Assembly (NCBI GenBank): GCA_963082975.1
Contig: CAUJBJ010000027.1
Span: 124,001-188,000 of the forward strand
Source of the DNA: Labia minor
Taxonomy: Eukaryota; Arthropoda; Insecta; Dermaptera; Spongiphoridae
Direction of reading: 5' to 3'
Length of the DNA: 64,000 nucleotides
Below are positions 1 to 11,270 of this stretch, piece by piece. Position 1 is the first letter of the stretch. Every line of letters starts with the position of its first letter. The position numbers and the translations under genes were made by a program. Below the pieces are notes generated by a model, which saw nothing but the letters and a program-made list of their open reading frames with translations, had not been told where the DNA came from and made no database searches.

Positions 1-26
1 AGAATCAGAAAATTAATAAAATAAAA

Positions 27-34
27 TATAAAAG
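27..34 (+). other. TATAAAAG string, present or absent by monomer class (example)
   Basis: Most monomers carry TATAAAAG at positions 27-34, which matches the eukaryotic TATA-box consensus. Monomers with A at position 29 read TAAAAAAG, and class L reads TTAAAAAAG, so the string is lost in a class-dependent way. In a 20% GC repeat such a match can arise by composition alone, and no initiator or transcription evidence is visible. It is recorded as a sequence string, not as a promoter. Confidence 0.3.
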
Positions 35-65
35 ATAATTTTATCCCTCGTATTTAAAAAAGTAG

Positions 66-94
66 GATTTTCCCTTTAATATTTAAACAAAATC
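66..94. other. Dyad GATTTT / AAAATC flanking the AATATT core (example)
   Basis: GATTTT at 66-71 and AAAATC at 89-94 are inverted repeats around a 17-base centre containing AATATT. Both arms are kept in nearly all monomers, including those with an extra T (GGATTTTTCCC). The right arm immediately precedes the variable box. Confidence 0.55.
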
Positions 95-151
95 AGAATT
101 TTCAGTAAGAATTCAATGAAAATATTTAAGAAATCGATCAAATATGAATTT

Positions 152-166
152 ATTCTTCAATAGAAT
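152..166. other. Short hairpin dyad at monomer junction (example)
   Basis: ATTCT at 152-156 pairs with AGAAT at 162-166 around a five-base loop (TCAAT or TCATT). It recurs in almost every monomer. The A/T variation at position 160 falls in the loop and leaves the stem intact. Class L and its relatives (C to A at 155) break the stem. Confidence 0.6.
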
Positions 167-322
167 CAGAAAATTAATAAAATAAAATATAAAAGATAAT
201 TTTATCCCTCGTATTTAAAAAAGTAGGATTTTCCCTTTAATATTTGAACAAAATCACACTAATCCGTAAGAATTCAATGAAAATATTTAAGAAATCGATC
301 AAATATGAATTTATTCTTCATT
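162..322 (+). repeat. Monomer class S (CACACTAAT box)
   Basis: The variable box reads GAAC...CACACTAAT at monomer positions 85-102. There are two sublineages. One keeps GAATTC at 109-114 and follows class K. The other has GAATTA (C to A at 114, reading ATTAAATG), which removes the EcoRI site, usually carries the A variant at position 29, and follows class P. A few of the second type also have TATATAAG in place of TATTTAAG around 123-130, seen near 18,801, 22,181, 24,113, 31,034, 32,966, 48,214, 52,781 and about 54,770. That change is a useful marker of unit spacing. Confidence 0.9.
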
Positions 323-483
323 AGAATCAGAAAATTTATAAAATAAAATAAAAAAGATAATTTTATTCCTCGTATTTAAAAAAGTAGGATTTTCCCTTTA
401 ATATTTGATCAAAATCACACTTTTCCGTAAGAATTCAATGAAAATATTTAAGAAATCGATCAAATATGAATTTATTCTTCATT
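323..483 (+). repeat. Monomer class T (GATC lead-in, CACACTTTT hybrid box)
   Basis: This class combines the CACA start of classes Q/R/S with the TTTT end of classes N/P, preceded by GATC rather than GAAC at 85-88. It usually begins AAAATTTATAAA (A to T at 15), has A at position 29, and reads ATTCCTCG instead of ATCCCTCG (C to T at 45). In later copies position 73 changes from C to A (TTTCACTTT, near 39,672, 41,604 and 42,731) or C to G (TTTCGCTTT, always just before the 57-bp truncated monomers). The mixed box looks like a recombinant or gene-conversion product of the two box types. Confidence 0.88.
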
Positions 484-805
484 AGAATCAGAAAATGAAT
501 AAAATAAAATATAAAAGATAATTTTGTCCCTCGTATTTAAAAAAGTAGGATTTTCCCTTTAATATTTGAACAAAATCACAATAATCCGTAAGAATTCAAT
601 GAAAATATTTAAGAAATCGATCAAATATGAATTTATTCTTCATTAGAATCAGAAAATTAATAAAATAAAATAAAAAAGATAATTTTATCCCTCGTATTTA
701 AAAAAGTAGGATTTTCCCTTTAATATTTGAACAAAATCACAATAATCCGTAAGAATTCAATGAAAATATTTAAGAAATCGATCAAATATGAATTTATTCT
801 TCAAT

Positions 806-966
806 AGAATCAGAAAATTAATAAAATAAAATATAAAAGATAATTTTATCCCTCGTATTTAAAAAAGTAGGATTTTCCCTTTAATATTTGAACAAAATCA
901 GAATTTTCCGTAAGAATTCAATGAAAATATTTAAGAAATCGATCAAATATGAATTTATTCTTCAAT
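806..966 (+). repeat. Monomer class N (CAGAATTTT box), commonest form
   Basis: The box at 85-102 reads GAAC...CAGAATTTT. The monomer begins with AAAATTAATAAA, has TATAAAAG at 27-34 and usually ends TTCAAT. It often occurs as a tandem pair N-N inside the recurrent string R-Q-N-N-P. I use this form as the reference for numbering and composition. A sublineage carries A to T at position 137 (ATCGTTC, near 25,731, 34,584, 39,253, 41,185 and 49,191), which destroys the ClaI site. Confidence 0.9.
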
Positions 967-1127
967 AGAATCAGAAAATTAATAAAATAAAATATAAAAG
1001 ATAATTTTATCCCTCGTATTTAAAAAAGTAGGATTTTCCCTTTAATATTTGAATAAAATCACAGTAATCCGTAAGAATTCAATGAAAATATTTAAGAAAT
1101 CGATCAAATATGAATTTATTCTTCATT
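967..1127 (+). repeat. Monomer class R (GAAT lead-in, CACAGTAAT box)
   Basis: The box reads GAAT...CACAGTAAT. A sister form with GAAC...CACAGTAAT occurs, for example, at 7,407 and 9,983. R monomers usually end TTCATT and are followed by class Q. Those preceded by class P mostly have A at position 29, so the TATAAAAG string becomes TAAAAAAG. Those in other contexts keep it. Confidence 0.9.
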
Positions 1128-1288
1128 AGAATCAGAAAATTAATAAAATAAAATATAAAAGATAATTTTATCCCTCGTATTTAAAAAAGTAGGATTTTCC
1201 CTTTAATATTTGAACAAAATCACAATAATCCGTAAGAATTCAATGAAAATATTTAAGAAATCGATCAAATATGAATTTATTCTTCAAT
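1128..1288 (+). repeat. Monomer class Q (CACAATAAT box)
   Basis: The box reads GAAC...CACAATAAT. Most copies end TTCAAT and lead into class N. Some Q monomers in the first 7 kb begin AAAATGAATAAA and read TTTGTCCC (A to G at 43), for example 484-644 and 3,865-4,025. Class V below is a Q monomer with extra changes. Confidence 0.9.
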
Positions 1289-1610
1289 AGAATCAGAAAA
1301 TTAATAAAATAAAATATAAAAGATAATTTTATCCCTCGTATTTAAAAAAGTAGGATTTTCCCTTTAATATTTGAACAAAATCAGAATTTTCCGTAAGAAT
1401 TCAATGAAAATATTTAAGAAATCGATCAAATATGAATTTATTCTTCAATAGAATCAGAAAATTAATAAAATAAAATATAAAAGATAATTTTATCCCTCGT
1501 ATTTAAAAAAGTAGGATTTTCCCTTTAATATTTGAACAAAATCAGAATTTTCCGTAAGAATTCAATGAAAATATTTAAGAAATCGATCAAATATGAATTT
1601 ATTCTTCAAT

Positions 1611-1771
1611 AGAATCAGAAAATTAATAAAATAAAATATAAAAGATAATTTTATCCCTCGTATTTAAAAAAGTAGGATTTTCCCTTTAATATTTGAACAA
1701 AATCAGACTTTTCCGTAAGAATTCAATGAAAATATTTAAGAAATCGATCAAATATGAATTTATTCTTCATT
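1611..1771 (+). repeat. Monomer class P (CAGACTTTT box)
   Basis: The box reads GAAC...CAGACTTTT, differing from class N by A to C at position 98. P typically ends TTCATT, whereas N usually ends TTCAAT, so the differences are linked across the monomer boundary used here. Two P monomers often occur in series, the second with G at position 43 (TTTGTCCC, for example 1,772-1,932). A sublineage has GTAAAAATTC (G to A at 109), which removes the EcoRI site, and precedes class L. Another has TATTTTAAC (G to T at 85), for example near 46,830 and 47,150. Confidence 0.9.
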
Positions 1772-3059
1772 AGAATCAGAAAATTAATAAAATAAAATAT
1801 AAAAGATAATTTTGTCCCTCGTATTTAAAAAAGTAGGATTTTCCCTTTAATATTTGAACAAAATCAGACTTTTCCGTAAGAATTCAATGAAAATATTTAA
1901 GAAATCGATCAAATATGAATTTATTCTTCATTAGAATCAGAAAATTAATAAAATAAAATAAAAAAGATAATTTTATCCCTCGTATTTAAAAAAGTAGGAT
2001 TTTCCCTTTAATATTTGAATAAAATCACAGTAATCCGTAAGAATTCAATGAAAATATTTAAGAAATCGATCAAATATGAATTTATTCTTCATTAGAATCA
2101 GAAAATTAATAAAATAAAATATAAAAGATAATTTTATCCCTCGTATTTAAAAAAGTAGGATTTTCCCTTTAATATTTGAACAAAATCACAATAATCCGTA
2201 AGAATTCAATGAAAATATTTAAGAAATCGATCAAATATGAATTTATTCTTCAATAGAATCAGAAAATTAATAAAATAAAATATAAAAGATAATTTTATCC
2301 CTCGTATTTAAAAAAGTAGGATTTTCCCTTTAATATTTGAACAAAATCAGAATTTTCCGTAAGAATTCAATGAAAATATTTAAGAAATCGATCAAATATG
2401 AATTTATTCTTCAATAGAATCAGAAAATTAATAAAATAAAATATAAAAGATAATTTTATCCCTCGTATTTAAAAAAGTAGGATTTTCCCTTTAATATTTG
2501 AATAAAATCACAGTAATCCGTAAGAATTCAATGAAAATATTTAAGAAATCGATCAAATATGAATTTATTCTTCAATAGAATCAGAAAATTAATAAAATAA
2601 AATATAAAAGATAATTTTATCCCTCGTATTTAAAAAAGTAGGATTTTCCCTTTAATATTTGAACAAAATCAGAATTTTCCGTAAGAATTCAATGAAAATA
2701 TTTAAGAAATCGATCAAATATGAATTTATTCTTCATTAGAATCAGAAAATGAATAAAATAAAATAAAAAAGATAATTTTATCCCTCGTATTTAAAAAAGT
2801 AGGATTTTCCCTTTAATATTTGATCAAAATCACACTTTTCCGTAAGAATTCAATGAAAATATTTAAGAAATCGATCAAATATGAATTTATTCTTCATTAG
2901 AATCAGAAAATGAATAAAATAAAATATAAAGGATAATTTTGTCCCTCGTATTTAAAAAAGTAGGATTTTCCCTTTAATATTTGAACAAAATCAGACTTTT
3001 CCGTAAAAATTCAATGAAAATATTTAAGAAATCGATCAAATATGAATTTATTCTTCATT

Positions 3060-3220
3060 AGAATCAGAAAATTAATAAAATAAATTAAAAAAGATAATTT
3101 TATCCCTCGTATTTAAAAAAGTAGGATTTTCCCTTTAATATTTGAAGAAAATCACAGTAATCCGTAAGAATTCAATGAAAATATTTAAGAAATCGATCAA
3201 ATATGAAATTATTATTCATT
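3060..3220 (+). repeat. Monomer class L (AAATTAAAAAAG, TATTATTC end)
   Basis: This monomer reads AAATTAAAAAAG around positions 23-34 (no TATAAAAG) and has C to A at 155, giving TATTATTC near its end. The box is CACAGTAAT. This copy has GAAGAAAATC where others have GAACAAAATC, and its end reads CATTTGAATC. The copy at 5,153 shares the CATTTG end. The one at 10,627 has CATTAG. L is almost always followed by class V. Two later copies read CAAAGTAAT (25,371 and 34,224). Confidence 0.87.
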
Positions 3221-3381
3221 TGAATCAGAAAATTAATAAAATAAAATATAAAAGATATCTTTATCCCTCGTATTTAAAAAAGTAGGATTTTCCCTTTAAT
3301 ATTTGAACAAAATCACAATAATCCGTAAGAATTCAATGAAAATATTTAAGAAATCGATCAAATATGAATTTATTCTTCAAT
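3221..3381 (+). repeat. Monomer class V (GATATC marker; EcoRV site)
   Basis: GATAATTTTA at 34-43 is replaced by GATATCTTTA, which creates an EcoRV site. I find the site at 3,254, 5,347, 10,821, 17,584, 20,159, 20,964, 23,539, 25,471, 26,115, 29,817, 32,392, 34,324, 34,968, 44,144 and 56,128. Spacings are 161-bp multiples once known single-base indels and 57-bp units are allowed for (2,093; 5,474; 2,575; 805; 1,932; 644 and so on). It follows class L and precedes K or N. In two copies (38,992 and 40,924) the same slot reads GATAATTTTTTCCC instead. Confidence 0.9.
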
Positions 3382-4186
3382 AGAATCAGAAAATTAATAA
3401 AATAAAATATAAAAGATAATTTTATCCCTCGTATTTAAAAAAGTAGGATTTTCCCTTTAATATTTAAACAAAATCAGAATTTTCAGTAAGAATTCAATGA
3501 AAATATTTAAGAAATCGATCAAATATGAATTTATTCTTCAATAGAATCAGAAAATTAATAAAATAAAATATAAAAGATAATTTTATCCCTCGTATTTAAA
3601 AAAGTAGGATTTTCCCTTTAATATTTGAACAAAATCACACTAATCCGTAAGAATTCAATGAAAATATTTAAGAAATCGATCAAATATGAATTTATTCTTC
3701 ATTAGAATCAGAAAATTTATAAAATAAAATAAAAAAGATAATTTTATTCCTCGTATTTAAAAAAGTAGGATTTTCCCTTTAATATTTGATCAAAATCACA
3801 CTTTTCCGTAAGAATTCAATGAAAATATTTAAGAAATCGATCAAATATGAATTTATTCTTCATTAGAATCAGAAAATGAATAAAATAAAATATAAAAGAT
3901 AATTTTGTCCCTCGTATTTAAAAAAGTAGGATTTTCCCTTTAATATTTGAACAAAATCACAATAATCCGTAAGAATTCAATGAAAATATTTAAGAAATCG
4001 ATCAAATATGAATTTATTCTTCATTAGAATCAGAAAATTAATAAAATAAAATAAAAAAGATAATTTTATCCCTCGTATTTAAAAAAGTAGGATTTTCCCT
4101 TTAATATTTGAACAAAATCACAATAATCCGTAAGAATTCAATGAAAATATTTAAGAAATCGATCAAATATGAATTTATTCTTCAAT

Positions 4187-4830
4187 AGAATCAGAAAATT
4201 AATAAAATAAAATATAAAAGATAATTTTATCCCTCGTATTTAAAAAAGTAGGATTTTCCCTTTAATATTTGAACAAAATCAGAATTTTCCGTAAGAATTC
4301 AATGAAAATATTTAAGAAATCGATCAAATATGAATTTATTCTTCATTAGAATCAGAAAATTTATAAAATAAAATAAAAAAGATAATTTTATTCCTCGTAT
4401 TTAAAAAAGTAGGATTTTCCCTTTAATATTTGATCAAAATCACACTTTTCCGTAAGAATTCAATGAAAATATTTAAGAAATCGATCAAATATGAATTTAT
4501 TCTTCAATAGAATCAGAAAATTAATAAAATAAAATATAAAAGATAATTTTATCCCTCGTATTTAAAAAAGTAGGATTTTCCCTTTAATATTTGAACAAAA
4601 TCAGAATTTTCCGTAAGAATTCAATGAAAATATTTAAGAAATCGATCAAATATGAATTTATTCTTCATTAGAATCAGAAAATTTATAAAATAAAATAAAA
4701 AAGATAATTTTATTCCTCGTATTTAAAAAAGTAGGATTTTCCCTTTAATATTTGATCAAAATCACACTTTTCCGTAAGAATTCAATGAAAATATTTAAGA
4801 AATCGATCAAATATGAATTTATTCTTCATT
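4187..4830 (+). repeat. Local duplication of a 322-bp N-T dimer
   Basis: Monomers at 4,187 (N), 4,348 (T), 4,509 (N) and 4,670 (T) form two tandem N-T dimers. The boundary differs slightly: the first T ends TTCAAT and the second TTCATT. This dimer is not the usual context of T, which otherwise follows S, so it looks like a small recent duplication inside the second block. Confidence 0.8.
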
Positions 4831-7084
4831 AGAATCAGAAAATGAATAAAATAAAATATAAAAGATAATTTTATCCCTCGTATTTAAAAAAGTAGGATTT
4901 TCCCTTTAATATTTGAACAAAATCACAATAATCCGTAAGAATTCAATGAAAATATTTAAGAAATCGATCAAATATGAATTTATTCTTCATTAGAATCAGA
5001 AAATGAATAAAATAAAATATAAAGGATAATTTTGTCCCTCGTATTTAAAAAAGTAGGATTTTCCCTTTAATATTTGAACAAAATCAGACTTTTCCGTAAA
5101 AATTCAATGAAAATATTTAAGAAATCGATCAAATATGAATTTATTCTTCATTAGAATCAGAAAATTAATAAAATAAATTAAAAAAGATAATTTTATCCCT
5201 CGTATTTAAAAAAGTAGGATTTTCCCTTTAATATTTGAACAAAATCACAGTAATCCGTAAGAATTCAATGAAAATATTTAAGAAATCGATCAAATATGAA
5301 ATTATTATTCATTTGAATCAGAAAATTAATAAAATAAAATATAAAAGATATCTTTATCCCTCGTATTTAAAAAAGTAGGATTTTCCCTTTAATATTTGAA
5401 CAAAATCACAATAATCCGTAAGAATTCAATGAAAATATTTAAGAAATCGATCAAATATGAATTTATTCTTCAATAGAATCAGAAAATTAATAAAATAAAA
5501 TATAAAAGATAATTTTATCCCTCGTATTTAAAAAAGTAGGATTTTCCCTTTAATATTTAAACAAAATCAGAATTTTCAGTAAGAATTCAATGAAAATATT
5601 TAAGAAATCGATCAAATATGAATTTATTCTTCAATAGAATCAGAAAATTAATAAAATAAAATATAAAAGATAATTTTATCCCTCGTATTTAAAAAAGTAG
5701 GATTTTCCCTTTAATATTTGAACAAAATCACACTAATCCGTAAGAATTCAATGAAAATATTTAAGAAATCGATCAAATATGAATTTATTCTTCATTAGAA
5801 TCAGAAAATTTATAAAATAAAATAAAAAAGATAATTTTATTCCTCGTATTTAAAAAAGTAGGATTTTCCCTTTAATATTTGATCAAAATCACACTTTTCC
5901 GTAAGAATTCAATGAAAATATTTAAGAAATCGATCAAATATGAATTTATTCTTCATTAGAATCAGAAAATGAATAAAATAAAATATAAAAGATAATTTTG
6001 TCTCTCGTATTTAAAAAAGTAGGATTTTCCCTTTAATATTTGAACAAAATCACAATAATCCGTAAGAATTCAATGAAAATATTTAAGAAATCGATCAAAT
6101 ATGAATTTATTCTTCATTAGAATCAGAAAATTAATAAAATAAAATAAAAAAGATAATTTTATCCCTCGTATTTAAAAAAGTAGGATTTTCCCTTTAATAT
6201 TTGAACAAAATCACAATAATCCGTAAGAATTCAATGAAAATATTTAAGAAATCGATCAAATATGAATTTATTCTTCAATAGAATCAGAAAATTAATAAAA
6301 TAAAATATAAAAGATAATTTTATCCCTCGTATTTAAAAAAGTAGGATTTTCCCTTTAATATTTGAACAAAATCAGAATTTTCCGTAAGAATTCAATGAAA
6401 ATATTTAAGAAATCGATCAAATATGAATTTATTCTTCATTAGAATCAGAAAATTTATAAAATAAAATAAAAAAGATAATTTTATTCCTCGTATTTAAAAA
6501 AGTAGGATTTTCCCTTTAATATTTGATCAAAATCACACTTTTCCGTAAGAATTCAATGAAAATATTTAAGAAATCGATCAAATATGAATTTATTCTTCAT
6601 TAGAATCAGAAAATTAATAAAATAAAATAAAAAAGATAATTTTATCCCTCGTATTTAAAAAAGTAGGATTTTCCCTTTAATATTTGAACAAAATCACAAT
6701 AATCCGTAAGAATTCAATGAAAATATTTAAGAAATCGATCAAATATGAATTTATTCTTCATTAGAATCAGAAAATTAATAAAATAAAATAAAAAAGATAA
6801 TTTTATCCCTCGTATTTAAAAAAGTAGGATTTTCCCTTTAATATTTGAACAAAATCACAATAATCCGTAAGAATTCAATGAAAATATTTAAGAAATCGAT
6901 CAAATATGAATTTATTCTTCAATAGAATCAGAAAATTAATAAAATAAAATATAAAAGATAATTTTATCCCTCGTATTTAAAAAAGTAGGATTTTCCCTTT
7001 AATATTTGAACAAAATCAGAATTTTCCGTAAGAATTCAATGAAAATATTTAAGAAATCGATCAAATATGAATTTATTCTTCAAT

Positions 7085-9338
7085 AGAATCAGAAAATTAA
7101 TAAAATAAAATATAAAAGATAATTTTATCCCTCGTATTTAAAAAAGTAGGATTTTCCCTTTAATATTTGAATAAAATCACAGTAATCCGTAAGAATTCAA
7201 TGAAAATATTTAAGAAATCGATCAAATATGAATTTATTCTTCATTAGAATCAGAAAATTAATAAAATAAAATATAAAAGATAATTTTATCCCTCGTATTT
7301 AAAAAAGTAGGATTTTCCCTTTAATATTTGAACAAAATCACAATAATCCGTAAGAATTCAATGAAAATATTTAAGAAATCGATCAAATATGAATTTATTC
7401 TTCAATAGAATCAGAAAATTAATAAAATAAAATATAAAAGATAATTTTATCCCTCGTATTTAAAAAAGTAGGATTTTCCCTTTAATATTTGAACAAAATC
7501 ACAGTAATCCGTAAGAATTCAATGAAAATATTTAAGAAATCGATCAAATATGAATTTATTCTTCAATAGAATCAGAAAATTAATAAAATAAAATATAAAA
7601 GATAATTTTATCCCTCGTATTTAAAAAAGTAGGATTTTCCCTTTAATATTTGAACAAAATCAGAATTTTCCGTAAGAATTCAATGAAAATATTTAAGAAA
7701 TCGATCAAATATGAATTTATTCTTCAATAGAATCAGAAAATTAATAAAATAAAATATAAAAGATAATTTTATCCCTCGTATTTAAAAAAGTAGGATTTTC
7801 CCTTTAATATTTGAACAAAATCAGACTTTTCCGTAAGAATTCAATGAAAATATTTAAGAAATCGATCAAATATGAATTTATTCTTCATTAGAATCAGAAA
7901 ATTAATAAAATAAAATATAAAAGATAATTTTGTCCCTCGTATTTAAAAAAGTAGGATTTTCCCTTTAATATTTGAACAAAATCAGACTTTTCCGTAAGAA
8001 TTCAATGAAAATATTTAAGAAATCGATCAAATATGAATTTATTCTTCATTAGAATCAGAAAATTAATAAAATAAAATAAAAAAGATAATTTTATCCCTCG
8101 TATTTAAAAAAGTAGGATTTTCCCTTTAATATTTGAATAAAATCACAGTAATCCGTAAGAATTCAATGAAAATATTTAAGAAATCGATCAAATATGAATT
8201 TATTCTTCATTAGAATCAGAAAATTAATAAAATAAAATATAAAAGATAATTTTATCCCTCGTATTTAAAAAAGTAGGATTTTCCCTTTAATATTTGAATA
8301 AAATCACAGTAATCCGTAAGAATTCAATGAAAATATTTAAGAAATCGATCAAATATGAATTTATTCTTCATTAGAATCAGAAAATTAATAAAATAAAATA
8401 TAAAAGATAATTTTATCCCTCGTATTTAAAAAAGTAGGATTTTCCCTTTAATATTTGAACAAAATCACAATAATCCGTAAGAATTCAATGAAAATATTTA
8501 AGAAATCGATCAAATATGAATTTATTCTTCAATATAATCAGAAAATTAATAAAATAAAATATAAAAGATAATTTTATCCCTCGTATTTAAAAAAGTAGGA
8601 TTTTCCCTTTAATATTTGAACAAAATCACAGTAATCCGTAAGAATTCAATGAAAATATTTAAGAAATCGATCAAATATGAATTTATTCTTCAATAGAATC
8701 AGAAAATTAATAAAATAAAATATAAAAGATAATTTTATCCCTCGTATTTAAAAAAGTAGGATTTTCCCTTTAATATTTGAACAAAATCAGAATTTTCCGT
8801 AAGAATTCAATGAAAATATTTAAGAAATCGATCAAATATGAATTTATTCTTCAATAGAATCAGAAAATTAATAAAATAAAATATAAAAGATAATTTTATC
8901 CCTCGTATTTAAAAAAGTAGGATTTTCCCTTTAATATTTGAACAAAATCAGACTTTTCCGTAAGAATTCAATGAAAATATTTAAGAAATCGATCAAATAT
9001 GAATTTATTCTTCATTAGAATCAGAAAATTAATAAAATAAAATATAAAAGATAATTTTGTCCCTCGTATTTAAAAAAGTAGGATTTTCCCTTTAATATTT
9101 GAACAAAATCAGACTTTTCCGTAAGAATTCAATGAAAATATTTAAGAAATCGATCAAATATGAATTTATTCTTCATTAGAATCAGAAAATTAATAAAATA
9201 AAATAAAAAAGATAATTTTATCCCTCGTATTTAAAAAAGTAGGATTTTCCCTTTAATATTTGAATAAAATCACAGTAATCCGTAAGAATTCAATGAAAAT
9301 ATTTAAGAAATCGATCAAATATGAATTTATTCTTCATT
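7085..9338 (+). repeat. Tandem duplication of a 7-monomer unit (1,127 bp)
   Basis: The order R, Q, R(GAAC form), N, P, P(G43), R(A29) occurs at 7,085-8,211 and again at 8,212-9,338. The second copy has a private change, CAATATAATC instead of CAATAGAATC, near 8,531. After the second copy the array continues Q, N, N, P. Confidence 0.85.
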
Positions 9339-11270
9339 AGAATCAGAAAATTAATAAAATAAAATATAAAAGATAATTTTATCCCTCGTATTTAAAAAAG
9401 TAGGATTTTCCCTTTAATATTTGAACAAAATCACAATAATCCGTAAGAATTCAATGAAAATATTTAAGAAATCGATCAAATATGAATTTATTCTTCAATA
9501 GAATCAGAAAATTAATAAAATAAAATATAAAAGATAATTTTATCCCTCGTATTTAAAAAAGTAGGATTTTCCCTTTAATATTTGAACAAAATCAGAATTT
9601 TCCGTAAGAATTCAATGAAAATATTTAAGAAATCGATCAAATATGAATTTATTCTTCAATAGAATCAGAAAATTAATAAAATAAAATATAAAAGATAATT
9701 TTATCCCTCGTATTTAAAAAAGTAGGATTTTCCCTTTAATATTTGAACAAAATCAGAATTTTCCGTAAGAATTCAATGAAAATATTTAAGAAATCGATCA
9801 AATATGAATTTATTCTTCAATAGAATCAGAAAATTAATAAAATAAAATATAAAAGATAATTTTATCCCTCGTATTTAAAAAAGTAGGATTTTCCCTTTAA
9901 TATTTGAACAAAATCAGACTTTTCCGTAAGAATTCAATGAAAATATTTAATAAATCGATCAAATATGAATTTATTCTTCAATAGAATCAGAAAATTAATA
10001 AAATAAAATATAAAAGATAATTTTATCCCTCGTATTTAAAAAAGTAGGATTTTCCCTTTAATATTTGAACAAAATCACAGTAATCCGTAAGAATTCAATG
10101 AAAATATTTAAGAAATCGATCAAATATGAATTTATTCTTCATTAGAATCAGAAAATTAATAAAATAAAATAAAAAAGATAATTTTATCCCTCGTATTTAA
10201 AAAAGTAGGATTTTCCCTTTAATATTTGAACAAAATCAGACTTTTCCGTAAGAATTCAATGAAAATATTTAAGAAATCGATCAAATATGAATTTATTCTT
10301 CATTAGAATCAGAAAATGAATAAAATAAAATAAAAAAGATAATTTTATCCCTCGTATTTAAAAAAGTAGGATTTTCCCTTTAATATTTGATCAAAATCAC
10401 ACTTTTCCGTAAGAATTCAATGAAAATATTTAAGAAATCGATCAAATATGAATTTATTCTTCATTAGAATCAGAAAATGAATAAAATAAAATATAAAGGA
10501 TAATTTTGTCCCTCGTATTTAAAAAAGTAGGATTTTCCCTTTAATATTTGAACAAAATCAGACTTTTCCGTAAAAATTCAATGAAAATATTTAAGAAATC
10601 GATCAAATATGAATTTATTCTTCATTAGAATCAGAAAATTAATAAAATAAATTAAAAAAGATAATTTTATCCCTCGTATTTAAAAAAGTAGGATTTTCCC
10701 TTTAATATTTGAACAAAATCACAGTAATCCGTAAGAATTCAATGAAAATATTTAAGAAATCGATCAAATATGAAATTATTATTCATTAGAATCAGAAAAT
10801 TAATAAAATAAAATATAAAAGATATCTTTATCCCTCGTATTTAAAAAAGTAGGATTTTCCCTTTAATATTTGAACAAAATCACAATAATCCGTAAGAATT
10901 CAATGAAAATATTTAAGAAATCGATCAAATATGAATTTATTCTTCAATAGAATCAGAAAATTAATAAAATAAAATATAAAAGATAATTTTATCCCTCGTA
11001 TTTAAAAAAGTAGGATTTTCCCTTTAATATTTAAACAAAATCAGAATTTTCAGTAAGAATTCAATGAAAATATTTAAGAAATCGATCAAATATGAATTTA
11101 TTCTTCAATAGAATCAGAAAATTAATAAAATAAAATATAAAAGATAATTTTATCCCTCGTATTTAAAAAAGTAGGATTTTCCCTTTAATATTTGAACAAA
11201 ATCACACTAATCCGTAAGAATTCAATGAAAATATTTAAGAAATCGATCAAATATGAATTTATTCTTCATT

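Larger units (their letters stand above)
1..161 (+). repeat. Monomer class K (AAAC lead-in, CAGAATTTT box)
   Basis: Position 85 is A instead of G, giving ATTTAAAC before the variable box, which reads CAGAATTTT. In the copies starting at 1, 3,382, 5,475 and 10,949 the next bases are CAGTAAG instead of CCGTAAG, so the second CpG is lost. Later K copies (for example the one around 39,314 and those around 41,246 and 42,373) keep CCGTAAG, so K has at least two sublineages. K is normally followed by class S and then class T, which makes it a good marker for the left edge of higher-order units. Confidence 0.9.
1..5474 (+). repeat. Higher-order blocks of 21 and 13 monomers
   Basis: The first six monomers (K, S, T, Q with G43, Q, N) are repeated from 3,382 and again from 5,475. 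The first block is 3,381 bp (21 monomers) and the second 2,093 bp (13 monomers). The shared right end of both blocks is P (AAAGGATA, G43, GTAAAAATTC), L, V. The interior differs, so the two blocks share ends but not length, as expected from unequal exchange within a longer repeat. The next K-anchored block runs 5,475-10,948, which is 34 monomers (5,474 bp). Confidence 0.85.
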
